Assembly (NCBI GenBank): GCA_021299695.1
Contig: JAJTEK010000014.1
Span: 1 to 64,000, forward strand
Source: Pirellula sp.
Lineage (GTDB): Bacteria > Planctomycetota > Planctomycetia > Pirellulales > Pirellulaceae
Reading direction: 5' to 3'
DNA: 64,000 nucleotides
Positions within the stretch are counted from its first letter, which is position 1. Each line of letters starts with the position of its first letter. Of this stretch, positions 44,401 through 54,288 are shown piece by piece. The position numbers and the translations under genes are program-made. The notes under the pieces are model-generated. The model was given only the letters and a program-made list of their open reading frames with translations, did no database searches and was not told where the DNA came from.

Positions 44401-45459
44401 TTAGGAACGCTTGGACCGATGGAGTTCTTCGCTTTGGATCATCTCGTGAAGGATCTGCTCCAATCCGATACGGACTCGCCATTCGGGATAGTCTCGCTCC
44501 AGTTTTCTGCAGTCGGAAATGTAGCAAATGTGGTCGCCGACTCGGTTTTGATCGCTCAGACGTACTTCGAGCCGATAAGGACTGAGCTTTTCGATCCAAT
44601 CGATGCATTCGAGCACCGAAGCAGAGTTTGCTCGCCCTCCCCCAAGATTGTAAACCTCCCCAGGACGCGGATTTCGCCAAAATGCCTCCAACGCAGCGAC
44701 CACATCCGTGCTGTCGATCTGATCTCGCACCTGCTTGCCTCCATACCCGAAGATCGTATAGGGTTTTCCATAGACTGCGACGTGGACTAAATAGGATAGA
44801 AACCCATGCAACTCCACGCCGCAGTGGGCCCGGCCTGTCAAGCATCCACCCCGAAACACCCCGACCTTGAGCCCATAGTACTTGCCGTACTCCTGGGCCA
44901 TCACATCGGCGGCGGTCTTCGATGCACCAAAGACCGAATGCAAGGTCCGATCGATACGACAGGTCTCGTCGATCCCATGGTAATCCTCTCTGCGGGAATA
45001 GTCGAACCGGGTCGCATGCTCGATCATCGGCACCTCGTTGGGCGCATCTCCATAGACTTTGTTGGTGCTCATGTGGCAGAACACAGCGTCCGGAGAATGA
45101 CGCCTTACTCCCTCGAGCATGTTGAGCGTTCCGACGGCGTTGACCTCAAAGTCGACCAACGGAATCTCTCTGGCTTTGTCGTGCGAGGGTTGCGCAGCGC
45201 AGTGGATGACCAGCTCGGGGCGGTGCTTGGCTATCAATTCGAAAATCGCCTCGCGATCTCTTACGTCGATCGCATGCGATTCAAATCGCTTGGTCTGCGC
45301 TTTGAGCAACTCAAGATTCCTGAGCGTGCTGCCCTGGTCCCCAAAGAACACCCCCCGCATGTCGTTGTCGACACCGATGACCTGCGCTCCTTGGGCATCC
45401 CAATGCCTTACGGCCGTCGAACCGATCAGTCCGCTAGATCCTGTGACCAAGACTTTCAT
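44401..45459 (-). CDS. CDP-paratose-2-epimerase-like NAD-dependent sugar epimerase
   Basis: A 352-residue extended short-chain dehydrogenase. The NAD-binding loop is VTGSSGLIGST at the N terminus. Sugar-nucleotide epimerase features follow: HCAAQPSHDKAREIPLVDFEVNAVGTLNMLE, CHMSTNKVYGDAPNEVP, FRGGCLTGRAHCGVELHGFLSYLVHVAVYGKPYTIFGYGGKQVRDQID. In the catalytic YxxxK position the sequence reads SVFGASK, so the usual Tyr is Phe. This subfamily is called CDP-paratose/tyvelose 2-epimerase-like, though the true sugar is unknown. It is the third gene of a same-strand run with tgt and dadA; only 6 bases separate it from dadA. Confidence 0.85.
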   Translation of the reverse strand: MKVLVTGSSGLIGSTAVRHWDAQGAQVIGVDNDMRGVFFGDQGSTLRNLELLKAQTKRFESHAIDVRDREAIFELIAKHRPELVIHCAAQPSHDKAREIPLVDFEVNAVGTLNMLEGVRRHSPDAVFCHMSTNKVYGDAPNEVPMIEHATRFDYSRREDYHGIDETCRIDRTLHSVFGASKTAADVMAQEYGKYYGLKVGVFRGGCLTGRAHCGVELHGFLSYLVHVAVYGKPYTIFGYGGKQVRDQIDSTDVVAALEAFWRNPRPGEVYNLGGGRANSASVLECIDWIEKLSPYRLEVRLSDQNRVGDHICYISDCRKLERDYPEWRVRIGLEQILHEMIQSEELHRSKRS

Positions 45460-45465
45460 AAGGCA

Positions 45466-46725
45466 TCAGTCCCGGAACCGATCGACCGAGGCGTGCTCAA
45501 GGTCAATGCTCGTCGGCTCGCCACTGAGGATCTGACCGACGAGCTCGCCGGTGATGGGTCCGAGGCTCACACCCATCATCGCATGCCCTGTGGCGACCAC
45601 AAGATTTCTGAGCCCTTTGGGGCGACCGATGTAAGGCAAACCATCCGGCGATACGGGCCGCAGACCGACCCACGGCTCAATTCCCTCGAAGTGCGAAGAC
45701 TTGAACTTGGGCATGTACTGCGGAATGCTCTTTAAAATCCCACTCAATCGCCTCGGATCGATCGATTCGTTGAGTTCCCCAAGCTGCATCGTGCCGCCGA
45801 AGCGAAGCGACGATCCGATCGGAGTGACGGCTACCTTGGATTCCACCAAGATCGAACAGACCTTGGGCAACTCCACCGGATCCGGAAGCGTCAGCGAATA
45901 ACCCTTGCCCGGTTGCATCGGGATCTTCAACCCCAAAGGCCGCGACATGCCATCGGACCACACGCCCGTGCTGAGCACGAATTCGTCGGCTTGAAACTCC
46001 CCTTTACTCGTCCGAACGGCCCGAAGCGATCCGGATTGCTCGTCCCATCCGACCACGTGTTCTCCATAGACGAATTTTCCACCAAGCGATTCAATTTTGC
46101 TCCGCAATGAAGCGATCAATTGGCCAGGATTTAAATGGCAATCCTTGGGGTAGTACACACTCCCTCGGACCGTCATGGTGATGTTTGGATCCAAGGCCGC
46201 TGTCTCTTGAGAATTGAGTACCGATGCTGGGATCCCAAGCTCTCGGGCCTTGTGGGCCAACTCAGCCTCCTCCTCGAGACCATGGTCGCTCTTGCAGAGC
46301 ATCAACAAACCACGCGTGGCAAGCGAACAGTCAATCCCTTCGTCTTGCCACTGGCAATAAAGTTCGCGAGATGCTAGATGCATTTCTTTCAAAAGGACAG
46401 ATCCGGCAGTCACCTGATCTTTGTGGGTCGCCATGTAGAAACGCATCCCCCACTTCATCAAATCCCAGCTCAAGCGAGGTTGCACATAGAACGGACTCTC
46501 CGGGTCCCGCATCCATCGTAGCCCCTGAGAGATCACTCCGGGTTGAGCCAAGGGTGCAAAGTGACTCGGTACTACCATTCCCGAATTCCCAAAGGAGCAG
46601 TTTTCAATGTGCTCCGCGTTGCGGTCTAGCACCGTCACGTCGTATCCTCGACGCAACGCCGAGAGCGCTGAAGACAAACCGATGATGCCGTTTCCGATAA
46701 TCAAGACGCGTTTGGTCATTCCCAT
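45466..46725 (-). CDS. dadA: FAD-dependent D-amino acid dehydrogenase
   Basis: About 419 residues. The dinucleotide-binding motif VLIIGNGIIGLSSALSALRRGYDVTVLD is at the N terminus. The FAD and substrate features of DadA/DAO proteins follow: CSFGNSGMVVPSHFAPLAQPG, the covalent-independent core WVGLRPVSPDGLPYIGRP and the C-terminal VVATGHAMMGVSLGPITGELV. The enzyme oxidises D-amino acids to 2-oxo acids, feeding electrons to the respiratory chain. ATG 46725 is chosen; ATG 46719 is also possible. It is 36-48 bases from tgt and 6 bases from the epimerase gene on the same strand. Substrate specificity is not determined. Confidence 0.9.
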   Translation of the reverse strand: MGMTKRVLIIGNGIIGLSSALSALRRGYDVTVLDRNAEHIENCSFGNSGMVVPSHFAPLAQPGVISQGLRWMRDPESPFYVQPRLSWDLMKWGMRFYMATHKDQVTAGSVLLKEMHLASRELYCQWQDEGIDCSLATRGLLMLCKSDHGLEEEAELAHKARELGIPASVLNSQETAALDPNITMTVRGSVYYPKDCHLNPGQLIASLRSKIESLGGKFVYGEHVVGWDEQSGSLRAVRTSKGEFQADEFVLSTGVWSDGMSRPLGLKIPMQPGKGYSLTLPDPVELPKVCSILVESKVAVTPIGSSLRFGGTMQLGELNESIDPRRLSGILKSIPQYMPKFKSSHFEGIEPWVGLRPVSPDGLPYIGRPKGLRNLVVATGHAMMGVSLGPITGELVGQILSGEPTSIDLEHASVDRFRD

Positions 46726-46767
46726 TGCCAATCTATCCTCGTGCGAATCCTAAGTTGCTGCTGTGGT

Positions 46768-47910
46768 TTATACTCGATCTTCATCGTTGGTTGTACCGGC
46801 CAAGCGCCGACGTTGCTCGACCAAGAAAGAATGGTAATCACCCCGCTCGATCGCTTGCCTAGCCCGGTGCATCAATCGCTGATAAAACGTCAAATTGTGA
46901 ATGGATAGCAAGGTCGGACCGAGCATCTCGTCGGCTTGGAACAAATGACGAATATACGCCCTGCTGTGCCGACAAGCGATGCAAGGACAGTCGGCCTCGA
47001 TCGGAGTTGGGTCCTCAGCATGGCACTGGTTCCGCATCCGAAGCGGTCCGTCGGCTGTAAACGCAAGCGCGTTTCGCCCATTTCGCGTCGGCATCACACA
47101 ATCGAACATGTCCACCCCACGCGCGACCCCCTCGACCAAATCGATCGGTCGTCCCACCCCCATCAAATAACGGGGCTGGTCCGCAGGCAAAACCGGACAC
47201 ACCTCCTGGAGCATCCGGTACATCTCTGCGGGCGGCTCTCCGACACTCAATCCACCGATGGCATAGCCGTCGAACCCGATCTGCTGCAATCCCTCGGCAC
47301 TCTGGCAACGCAATCCTGCATCGAGTCCCCCCTGGACGATCCCAAACATCGCCTGATCGCTTCGAGTTCTAGCCTCCTGGCATCGTCGCGCCCAACGCAA
47401 CGAACGCTCCATCGCGTCGCGAACCTCTTGAATGCTCGCTGGCAAGGCAACCACATGATCGAGCACCATGGCGATGTCGCTGCCGAGCTCCTGCTGGATC
47501 CGTACGGAATCCTCAGGCCGCAAATGCACCATCGAGCCATCCAAATGCGACTTGAACGTCGCACCATCCTCGCCAACCTTGGTCATGTCCCCGAGCGAGA
47601 AAATCTGAAACCCTCCACTGTCGGTCAAAATCGGTCGATCCCAACCCATGAAACGATGCAACCCCCCCAAATCAGCCACCCGCCGACTCCCCGGACGCAA
47701 CGCCAAATGGTAGGTGTTGCCCAATAGAATGTCTGCACCGGTGGCCAAAATCTGATCGATCGAAAGGCCCTTGACCGTCCCCTGGGTCCCGACTGGCATA
47801 AATGCCGGCGTCTGGACTTGGCCATGCGGTAAGCTCAAAACCCCCCGACGTGCCGAAGTCGACGGGTCCTCGGCAATCAATTCAAAGGGGAATCGCGGGT
47901 TGTAAACCAT
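46768..47910 (-). CDS. tgt: tRNA-guanine transglycosylase
   Basis: A 380-residue TGT that exchanges guanine for queuine precursor at position 34 of tRNAs reading NAY codons. The start is ATG 47910 (MVYNPRFPF); the track start is a TTG. Landmarks: [66 protein letters not shown], and the substrate Asp region [17 protein letters not shown]. The zinc site is in [17 protein letters not shown]. Standard length. It is first in the run tgt-dadA-epimerase. Confidence 0.97.
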   Translation of the reverse strand: MVYNPRFPFELIAEDPSTSARRGVLSLPHGQVQTPAFMPVGTQGTVKGLSIDQILATGADILLGNTYHLALRPGSRRVADLGGLHRFMGWDRPILTDSGGFQIFSLGDMTKVGEDGATFKSHLDGSMVHLRPEDSVRIQQELGSDIAMVLDHVVALPASIQEVRDAMERSLRWARRCQEARTRSDQAMFGIVQGGLDAGLRCQSAEGLQQIGFDGYAIGGLSVGEPPAEMYRMLQEVCPVLPADQPRYLMGVGRPIDLVEGVARGVDMFDCVMPTRNGRNALAFTADGPLRMRNQCHAEDPTPIEADCPCIACRHSRAYIRHLFQADEMLGPTLLSIHNLTFYQRLMHRARQAIERGDYHSFLVEQRRRLAGTTNDEDRV

Positions 47911-48172
47911 ATTCGAGCAAATATCCAATCAAATGGTGGAGCGACCCATCGGGCAAATCATTTTGGAATCCCAGAGTTTGGAAATCCCATGCGTTGCGGA
48001 TTTTAAACCAGCCTTACGCTTCGCCAACATCGATTCGCGAAATCCCTGAGCAACTTTCCAAGAGTTTCCCGGCTAGACGTATCGCATACCCTATGATTGC
48101 CTAAAATCGCGCCAAGCAAACCTAACCGACCCCCTACCTCCACAGACACTTCTAGCGAGCCGTGACTTTCCT

Positions 48173-49258
48173 ATGAATCTCTCAAGAAATCTCGCCACAG
48201 TATCCGAGAGCCCCACTTTTTCATCCCTCTTGGCACCAGTTTCCAGCATTGCCATAGGGTCGATGATCGGGCTCTTGGCCTGCCTCGGGATCCTGGTCTC
48301 GGCAGGCTGCGAGTCGAAACCCAAGTCCAACACCTCGGCCGTTTCGGACTCCAAGCAGCCCTTGACCAAAGTCGCTTTGGTATTGAACTGGTACCCCGAG
48401 GCCGAGCACGGCGGCTTTTACGCAGCCAAAGTCCACGGCATCTTCGAAAAGTACGGGCTGGACGTCGAAATCCAGCCCGGTGGTAAAACCACCGTCGTGC
48501 CTCAGACCCTGACACTCGGGCGCGCTGAGTTCGGAGTGATCAATGCCGACGATGTCCTCATGGCCCGAAATCAACAAGCCCCCATCGTGGCCTTGATGGC
48601 ACCTATCCAAAAAGGACCTCGATGCATTATGGTCCGCGCCGATTCGGGCATCCGAACCTTCGAGGAACTCAAAAACATCACCCTCCAAATCGATTCTGGA
48701 CGGCCGTATGTCCCGTTCCTCAAAAGCAAAGGCCTGCTAGACGATTCGGTCAAACTCGCTCCTTACTTCGGCAGCGTCGCCCAAATCGTCGCTGGACCTG
48801 GATTTGCAGCCCAAGGCTATTCGTTCAGCGAACCGTTCATGGCCAAAGAGCAAGGGATCGAAGTCCATCAGTTGATGATGTCCGATATCGGATACAACCC
48901 CTATGCAAGCCTCTTGGTCAGCACCGAATCCTACGTCAAAGACCATGCCGATATCAGCCAACGGATGGTCAAAGCCTGCGTCGAAGGCTGGCAAAAATAC
49001 TTGAGCGATCCTCAAGAGACCAACGCCGTGATCTTGGCCGCCAACAAACAAGGACTCACCAAGGAGGCCCTCGAATACGGTGTCGAGGCGCTCAGGCCAT
49101 TGTGTTATGAGAACAACGACATGAGCCTCATCGGGGCGATGAACACCGAACGCTGGTCGCAACTAGCCCAAACCCTTGTCGATCTGAAATTGATCGATCC
49201 GGCCAACCTCAATGTCCCTGCTTCCTTCTCAAGCCAGTACTTGGCCCCTAGCCCATAA
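48173..49258 (+). CDS. NMT1/THI5-like substrate-binding lipoprotein
   Basis: A 361-residue periplasmic lipoprotein with lipobox LVSAGC (residue about 46). The mature part is a type-II binding fold of the NMT1/THI5 family: VALVLNWYPEAEHGGFYAAKVHGIFEKYGLDVEIQPGG, a motif shared by hydroxymethylpyrimidine-precursor and sulfonate/nitrate binding proteins, then GRAEFGVINADDVLMARNQ. The family delivers small aromatic or S/N compounds to ABC importers. No permease or ATPase is nearby, so ligand and partner are unknown. Its 5' gap of 244 bases from the divergent tgt gene should contain the promoter. Confidence 0.85.
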   Translation: MNLSRNLATVSESPTFSSLLAPVSSIAIGSMIGLLACLGILVSAGCESKPKSNTSAVSDSKQPLTKVALVLNWYPEAEHGGFYAAKVHGIFEKYGLDVEIQPGGKTTVVPQTLTLGRAEFGVINADDVLMARNQQAPIVALMAPIQKGPRCIMVRADSGIRTFEELKNITLQIDSGRPYVPFLKSKGLLDDSVKLAPYFGSVAQIVAGPGFAAQGYSFSEPFMAKEQGIEVHQLMMSDIGYNPYASLLVSTESYVKDHADISQRMVKACVEGWQKYLSDPQETNAVILAANKQGLTKEALEYGVEALRPLCYENNDMSLIGAMNTERWSQLAQTLVDLKLIDPANLNVPASFSSQYLAPSP

Positions 49259-49342
49259 GCCCCAAGAGTCGGCGGCTGGCCGTTCCCCGAGGACGCCCAA
49301 AAGGCCAATCGCATCGGTAGCGACTCCTAGAACTGCCTCTTT

Positions 49343-51724
49343 ATGCAACCTAATCTCCTAAACCCTCTTCGGAACCTTGTGCTTGCCACCCTCGGTCTTT
49401 GGGCATGGCCATCTCATGATTTCACCTCGGCGCAAAGCCTTGCACCTGAACGCACCGAATCGAATCTTCTACCTCAAAACGAGCCTCATGGCGACGAGTC
49501 TCATGGCGATACGAGCAAGGTGCGTTTTCACCATCGTATCGACGAAGTTCTAGATGCGATCCACTTCGGCCCAGAGATCCCCTTGGCCAGCGACGAGGAG
49601 TTCCAACGCCGGATTTACCTCGATTTGCTAGGGCACGGACCGACAGTCGCCGAGTCGGAGCGTTTTTTTAAACGGCTCGGCGAATCACCCGAACTCAGGA
49701 CCCAGGTAAGAGAGGAATTGATCGACGATCTGTTGGCGCGCGACGAATTTGCTCGCTACTACTCCAAAGTTCTCGAGGTCATGTTCACCGAGCGACGCGA
49801 GGTCATCGGGGTCCTCGAAGTCCGTGCGATGATCTACCAATGGCTCAAGGACCAACGTCCTATCAACGAACTTTGCATGGAGATCCTCGCGGCCGATGGG
49901 ACCGAAGCATCGCCTCGCGCAGCGGCCTGTTTTTTCCTCAACCGCAATGCCGACCCGAATCTAGTGACCCGCGATGTAGCTCGTATCTTCTTGGGTCGCG
50001 ATATCCAGTGCGCTCAGTGCCACGACCATCCTCTGTTCTCCGACTACAAGCAGTCCGAGTACTACGGAATCCTCTCGCTGGTCAACCGCACGTACTTGTT
50101 CAAGGACGAGAAACGAGGCAATCTTCTGTACCTAGGAGAAAAAGCAGAAGGCTCATTAGAATTCGCATCGGTCTTCGAGCCCCAGGCAGGTAAGTCAACC
50201 GCCCAACCGATGCTTCCGACGGCCATGGCCATGGATTCCGAACCGGACTTTGTCGATTCAAGCGATGCCTACATTGTCGCCCCTGAAAAGGACCAGCGCG
50301 GAGTGCCGCGATATAGCCGAAGGCAGCAACTGGCCGTACTAGCGACCCATCCTGAAAATCAAGCGTTCAACCGAAACTTAGCCAACCGCCTATGGGCCAA
50401 CATGATGGGCTCGGGGCTGGTCCATCCAGTCGACATGCACCATTCGGGCAACCCCGCCTCTTCCGCTCAACTGCTCGAGACTCTCGCGGGGCATCTGGTC
50501 GAGGGTCAGTACGACTTGCGAGAGTTTCTCCGGCAGATCGCCCGCTCCAAAGCTTACCAACGCTCCGTCCTGGCACCGGATCTAAACCTTTGGGACGGTC
50601 CCCCGGGTGGGATAGCAACCCTCTGCGAACGGAGCGCCCGGTTCGAGGCAAAGGTGCGAGGTTTGGCCCCTGAGCTTCAGAGCCAGCAAATCGAACTGCA
50701 GGAAGCTGCAAAGAAACTCGCCAACTCCCAAGCCGATGTTCGAAAGCTCCAGCTTCAAATCGATCAAGCTAAGGAACTCTACGGGCAAAGGATCCAGCAG
50801 CGCGATCAAGAACTCGCCAAGCAGCCGTTAGAGACCCAGACTCCTGAGCAAAAGGAAATCCTTCAGGCCGCCCAAGAACGGCTCGATGACCAACGCAACC
50901 GCATCGTCGCGTTGGTCAATCGACGTTTGGCTCTCGGGGAGTTTGTAGCCCAAGCAAGAGGACTTCAACGCAGCGCGCAGAGACGCTTCCAAGCAATCCT
51001 CGATGAGCAATCCGATTGCAAGCAGCAACAAGCCAGGATTCAAGCTCTCATCGAGTGGCTCGAGGCGCGAAGTCGCATAGAGAATCATGAATCCAAAGTG
51101 GATCCAGAGACCAACAGCCAATCGCGGGCCCAGTTCGAGTTGCAAAGCTTCGAGCTGATCGAATCGTGGCGCCGCGCCTGGGCCCTGCGCACCGTTCGGA
51201 GCTTGACTCCCGAACAAGTCGCTGGAGCGACGTACTTTGCCCTCGAAATGGATCAACCCGTGCGGATCAAAACCCAGGCCGATTGGCAAGCAAGCCATCG
51301 AGAAGTTCCCAATGGCTCAGAGGATCCCAAAAAATACGATCAATCGCTAAGCGCTGCCCTGGCCGGGAATATGTGGGAAACCGTCGAAGACCTCATCGTC
51401 ACAAAGTTTTCCGCCCCCGCTGGTGCTCCTCAGGATACCTTTTTTGCGACCGTCGATCAGGCATTGATGATCCAAAACGACCCGAGTTACCAATCGTGGC
51501 TCAAAGCCAACCAAAGCCATCTGATCGATCGCCTTGCCCGGATGCAACAGCACCAGCAAATCGCCGAGCAACTCTACCTGTGCGTGCTGTGCCGAATGCC
51601 ACAGGCCCAAGAGGTCCAACGCGTCGGTACGCTCTTGGATCAATTTCCAGACCAACGCACCGAGATCGTCCAAGAACTCGTTTGGGGCCTACTGGCATCG
51701 TCCGAATTCCGTTTTTCCATGTGA
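49343..51724 (+). CDS. DUF1549/DUF1553 protein with coiled-coil insert
   Basis: A 793-residue exported protein. DUF1549 is at about residues 60-260 (RRIYLDLLGHGPTVAESERF; DLLARDEFARYYSKVLEVMF) and ends with CAQCHDHPLFSDYKQSEYYG. DUF1553 follows (RRQQLAVLATHPENQAFNRNLANRLWANMMGSGLVHPVDMHH; DLREFLRQIARSKAYQRS). Between these and the C-terminal VCVLCRMPQAQEVQRV-type end is a highly charged coiled coil of about 150 residues (SQQIELQEAAKKLANSQADVRKLQLQ onward) that is not usual for the family. It is followed 7 bases later by the DUF1501 gene. The family reaction is unknown. Confidence 0.9.
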   Translation: MQPNLLNPLRNLVLATLGLWAWPSHDFTSAQSLAPERTESNLLPQNEPHGDESHGDTSKVRFHHRIDEVLDAIHFGPEIPLASDEEFQRRIYLDLLGHGPTVAESERFFKRLGESPELRTQVREELIDDLLARDEFARYYSKVLEVMFTERREVIGVLEVRAMIYQWLKDQRPINELCMEILAADGTEASPRAAACFFLNRNADPNLVTRDVARIFLGRDIQCAQCHDHPLFSDYKQSEYYGILSLVNRTYLFKDEKRGNLLYLGEKAEGSLEFASVFEPQAGKSTAQPMLPTAMAMDSEPDFVDSSDAYIVAPEKDQRGVPRYSRRQQLAVLATHPENQAFNRNLANRLWANMMGSGLVHPVDMHHSGNPASSAQLLETLAGHLVEGQYDLREFLRQIARSKAYQRSVLAPDLNLWDGPPGGIATLCERSARFEAKVRGLAPELQSQQIELQEAAKKLANSQADVRKLQLQIDQAKELYGQRIQQRDQELAKQPLETQTPEQKEILQAAQERLDDQRNRIVALVNRRLALGEFVAQARGLQRSAQRRFQAILDEQSDCKQQQARIQALIEWLEARSRIENHESKVDPETNSQSRAQFELQSFELIESWRRAWALRTVRSLTPEQVAGATYFALEMDQPVRIKTQADWQASHREVPNGSEDPKKYDQSLSAALAGNMWETVEDLIVTKFSAPAGAPQDTFFATVDQALMIQNDPSYQSWLKANQSHLIDRLARMQQHQQIAEQLYLCVLCRMPQAQEVQRVGTLLDQFPDQRTEIVQELVWGLLASSEFRFSM

Positions 51725-51731
51725 TCACACC

Positions 51732-53042
51732 ATGAGCAACCACCAATATAAACCCTGCGGAACGGTCGATCATCGGATCGCTCGCAGGCAGTTCATGGGC
51801 GAGTTCTTCACAGGACTCGGTGTCACAGGACTCGGGCTCACAGCAGGCACGAGTCTATTTTCGCACCCGCTGGGTGCCAGCCAAGTCGCCAAGGCTGGCA
51901 AGTCGGTGGTGGTGGTCTATTTGAACGGTGGGGTCAGTCAGTTCGAATCCTGGGATCCGAAGTCCGATCTGCAGACCGGCGGTCCATTTAAATCCATCGC
52001 CACGAGCGTACCGGGTATCCACGTCTCGGAACTGATTCCGCATACGGCCAAGCAGATGCATCACATGGCATTGATAAGGAGCATCAGCACCGATCTTGAC
52101 GACCATGCCCTATCGAACAACATTGTACGCAGCGGACGGACCACCCGCTCTGCGACCGAGTATCCCGAGTTGGGAGCCGTCGTGGCCAAGGGTTTGGAGC
52201 GAGCGGATTTTCCGCTGCCAGGTCACATCACGACCATGCTTGGCGGGATCGGTGGGCGATCCAACAATGCAGCTTACCTGGGACCTCGCTATGCCAGCGT
52301 GGCCGTCGGAGCTGAGAAAGGTGGAATCGTCAATTCCCAGCTTCCCGATGGGATGTCGGTTCAGGTCGATAGCCGACGTCACGATTGGCGACGGTTCGTC
52401 AACAGCCAACATCGCAGCAAGGTGCAATCGGCCGAGATCGACGCCTACACCCAGAGCTACGAGCAAGCGTTGCGATTGATGGAGAAACGAGATCTGTTCG
52501 ATATCTCCCGGGAACCCGAAGCTTATCAGCAAGCCTACGGCAAGACCGAATTCGGCAAGCAAATGCTCCTGGCTAGGCGGTTGGTCGAACAGGAAGTCCC
52601 CTTCATCGAAATCCAACACGGCGGATGGGATTTCCATCACAACAACTTCGAGTTTCACTTGCACTATGTCGCTGACTTCGATCGGCCTTTTGCACATTTC
52701 ATCGCAGACCTTTTTCAGCGCGGATTGCTCGAAAGGACGCTCGTAATCGTCATGACCGAGTTTGGGCGAACCCCGACGATCAACGCAGGATACGGTCGGG
52801 ATCATTATCCCAAGGCCTGGTCGATCGCTCTGGCAGGCTCCGGGATCCAGCACGGCGCTGTCATCGGTAGTACGGACGCCAAAGGGGTCGAGGTGAGGGA
52901 ACGGAAAGTCGACCATCGCCACTTATTCCATACCTACCTGCGCGCCGTCGGAATCGCTTCCTCTGGCGAATTCGAAGTAGCCGGTAGGAAATTCCCCATC
53001 GCCGATCCGGCCTTTGGACCTATCGAGGAGTTGCTGGCATGA
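51732..53042 (+). CDS. DUF1501 (sulfatase-fold) Tat-exported protein
   Basis: A 436-residue DUF1501 protein from ATG 51732; the track start lies inside the upstream gene. A Tat signal is visible (RRQFMGEFFTGLGVTGLGLTAG). Family landmarks: VVVVYLNGGVSQFESWDPKSDL, PGIHVSELIPHTAKQMHHMALIRSIS, VIVMTEFGRTPTINAGYGRDHYPKAWSIALAG, and the histidine cluster HNNFEFHLHY. The fold belongs to the alkaline-phosphatase/sulfatase superfamily. It pairs with the upstream DUF1549/DUF1553 gene as is usual in planctomycetes; the joint function is not known. Its last four bases overlap the WD40 gene (ATGA). Confidence 0.92.
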   Translation: MSNHQYKPCGTVDHRIARRQFMGEFFTGLGVTGLGLTAGTSLFSHPLGASQVAKAGKSVVVVYLNGGVSQFESWDPKSDLQTGGPFKSIATSVPGIHVSELIPHTAKQMHHMALIRSISTDLDDHALSNNIVRSGRTTRSATEYPELGAVVAKGLERADFPLPGHITTMLGGIGGRSNNAAYLGPRYASVAVGAEKGGIVNSQLPDGMSVQVDSRRHDWRRFVNSQHRSKVQSAEIDAYTQSYEQALRLMEKRDLFDISREPEAYQQAYGKTEFGKQMLLARRLVEQEVPFIEIQHGGWDFHHNNFEFHLHYVADFDRPFAHFIADLFQRGLLERTLVIVMTEFGRTPTINAGYGRDHYPKAWSIALAGSGIQHGAVIGSTDAKGVEVRERKVDHRHLFHTYLRAVGIASSGEFEVAGRKFPIADPAFGPIEELLA

Positions 53043-54097
53043 CTTTCCCAAACCCCGCGTACTTGGAATCAACGGACCCGCCAACAAAACAGCCCGACGA
53101 GCTACCTCGGTTCGATCCTGTCGGAGCCAAGCCCCTTGCCGATTGGGAGCACGCGTCGAAGCTCTTATGCTGTCGAGTCGATCCGACGGGTACCTATGTC
53201 GTCGCAGGCGGAATCGACCAAGCCATCCAGCGTTGGCACATCGCTACAGGATCCAAAACAACGCTTCTGGGGCACGAGAATTGGGTTCGCACCCTGGGGT
53301 TCTCGCCGGATGGTCAACGGCTTTATTCCGGCGGTTACGACGGACGTTGGATCGCCTGGGACATCGCATCCGAGGTGCCCAAGCCCCTGAAGGTCGTCGA
53401 TGCGCATCGCGGGTGGCTGCGCGGCTTGGCCGTCAGTTCTGATGGCCAACGGATCGTCACTTGCGGTAACGACCGATTGGTCAAGTTATGGTCGGCAGAC
53501 GACGGGCGGCAGATTCAGCAATGGTCGACCGAGCCGAATATCCCCTACTGCACTCTGTTTGTCCCGAGTTCGGATCCGACACACAGCGGGGACATTCTCT
53601 GCGGGGATGTTGTCGGAAACGTGTACCATTGGACTCATCCAAGAGGGGAACTACTGCGTAAATTCGATGCAACCGAGCTATTTTTCCACATCGGCGACAT
53701 TGCCCCCTTCGGAGGGATTATCAATATGGCGTTTAGCCCTGATGGCAAACATCTGACGGTTGTCGGACTGCACCAATGCACCAACGCCCCGGCGGGCAAC
53801 CGACGCGCTGTAGCCATGAGCTTCGATTGGCAAACCGGCCAAAAGGGTCTCAAGCAGGAGTGTTTGAAGAAGGAGCTCGACGCGACCCTATGGCGAGGGG
53901 TGTATCATTCGAGCGGCACGTTGATCGGGATCCTCGAAAAGGAAATCGCCTTTTGGAATTTCGGCAGTCACGATGTTTTTCACCTAGTTACAACTCCGAG
54001 TGAGATCTTCGACTGCGACTTGCACCCCAACCAAATCGATCTCTACACAGCGCATTTCGACGGCCATGTCCGTTCGACACGTCTGGGCAGTCTCTAG
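53039..54097 (+). CDS. WD40-repeat protein coupled to DUF1501
   Basis: A 352-residue predicted beta-propeller. WD40 repeats are visible: KLLCCRVDPTGTYVVAGGIDQAIQRWHIATG, WVRTLGFSPDGQRLYSGGYDGRWIAWDIAS, WLRGLAVSSDGQRIVTCGNDRLVKLWSADDG, and weaker ones to the C terminus. No signal peptide is seen, so it may act in the cytosol, unlike its two secreted neighbours, unless exported with them. It overlaps the DUF1501 stop by 4 bases. It may scaffold a complex, but the partner is unknown. Confidence 0.85.
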   Translation: MTFPNPAYLESTDPPTKQPDELPRFDPVGAKPLADWEHASKLLCCRVDPTGTYVVAGGIDQAIQRWHIATGSKTTLLGHENWVRTLGFSPDGQRLYSGGYDGRWIAWDIASEVPKPLKVVDAHRGWLRGLAVSSDGQRIVTCGNDRLVKLWSADDGRQIQQWSTEPNIPYCTLFVPSSDPTHSGDILCGDVVGNVYHWTHPRGELLRKFDATELFFHIGDIAPFGGIINMAFSPDGKHLTVVGLHQCTNAPAGNRRAVAMSFDWQTGQKGLKQECLKKELDATLWRGVYHSSGTLIGILEKEIAFWNFGSHDVFHLVTTPSEIFDCDLHPNQIDLYTAHFDGHVRSTRLGSL

Positions 54098-54214
54098 TTC
54101 GATCGCTCGCTCGATAAAAGGCCTGTTTCCCAGGGAAAGTGTTGGATTTACCAAGGTGGACAAATCGAGGGCATGAGGTAAAATCAACGGAGATTGCCCA
54201 GCGGCGGTCTTGAT

Positions 54215-54288
54215 GCCCTAGTAGCTCAGTTGGATAGAGCGCGGCTTTCCTAAAGCTGAGGTCGCAGGTTCGAATCCTGCCTGGGGTA
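54215..54288 (+). tRNA. tRNA-Arg (CCT)
   Basis: Cloverleaf in 74 nt. Acceptor strands GCCCTAG / CTGGGGT pair with two G-U wobbles; the D arm is GCTC/GAGC; the anticodon stem is CGGCT/AGCTG with loop TTCCTAA, giving anticodon CCT (Arg, AGG codon); the T arm is GCAGG-TTCGAAT-CCTGC. CCA is not encoded. It stands at the left border of the defence island. Confidence 0.95.
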
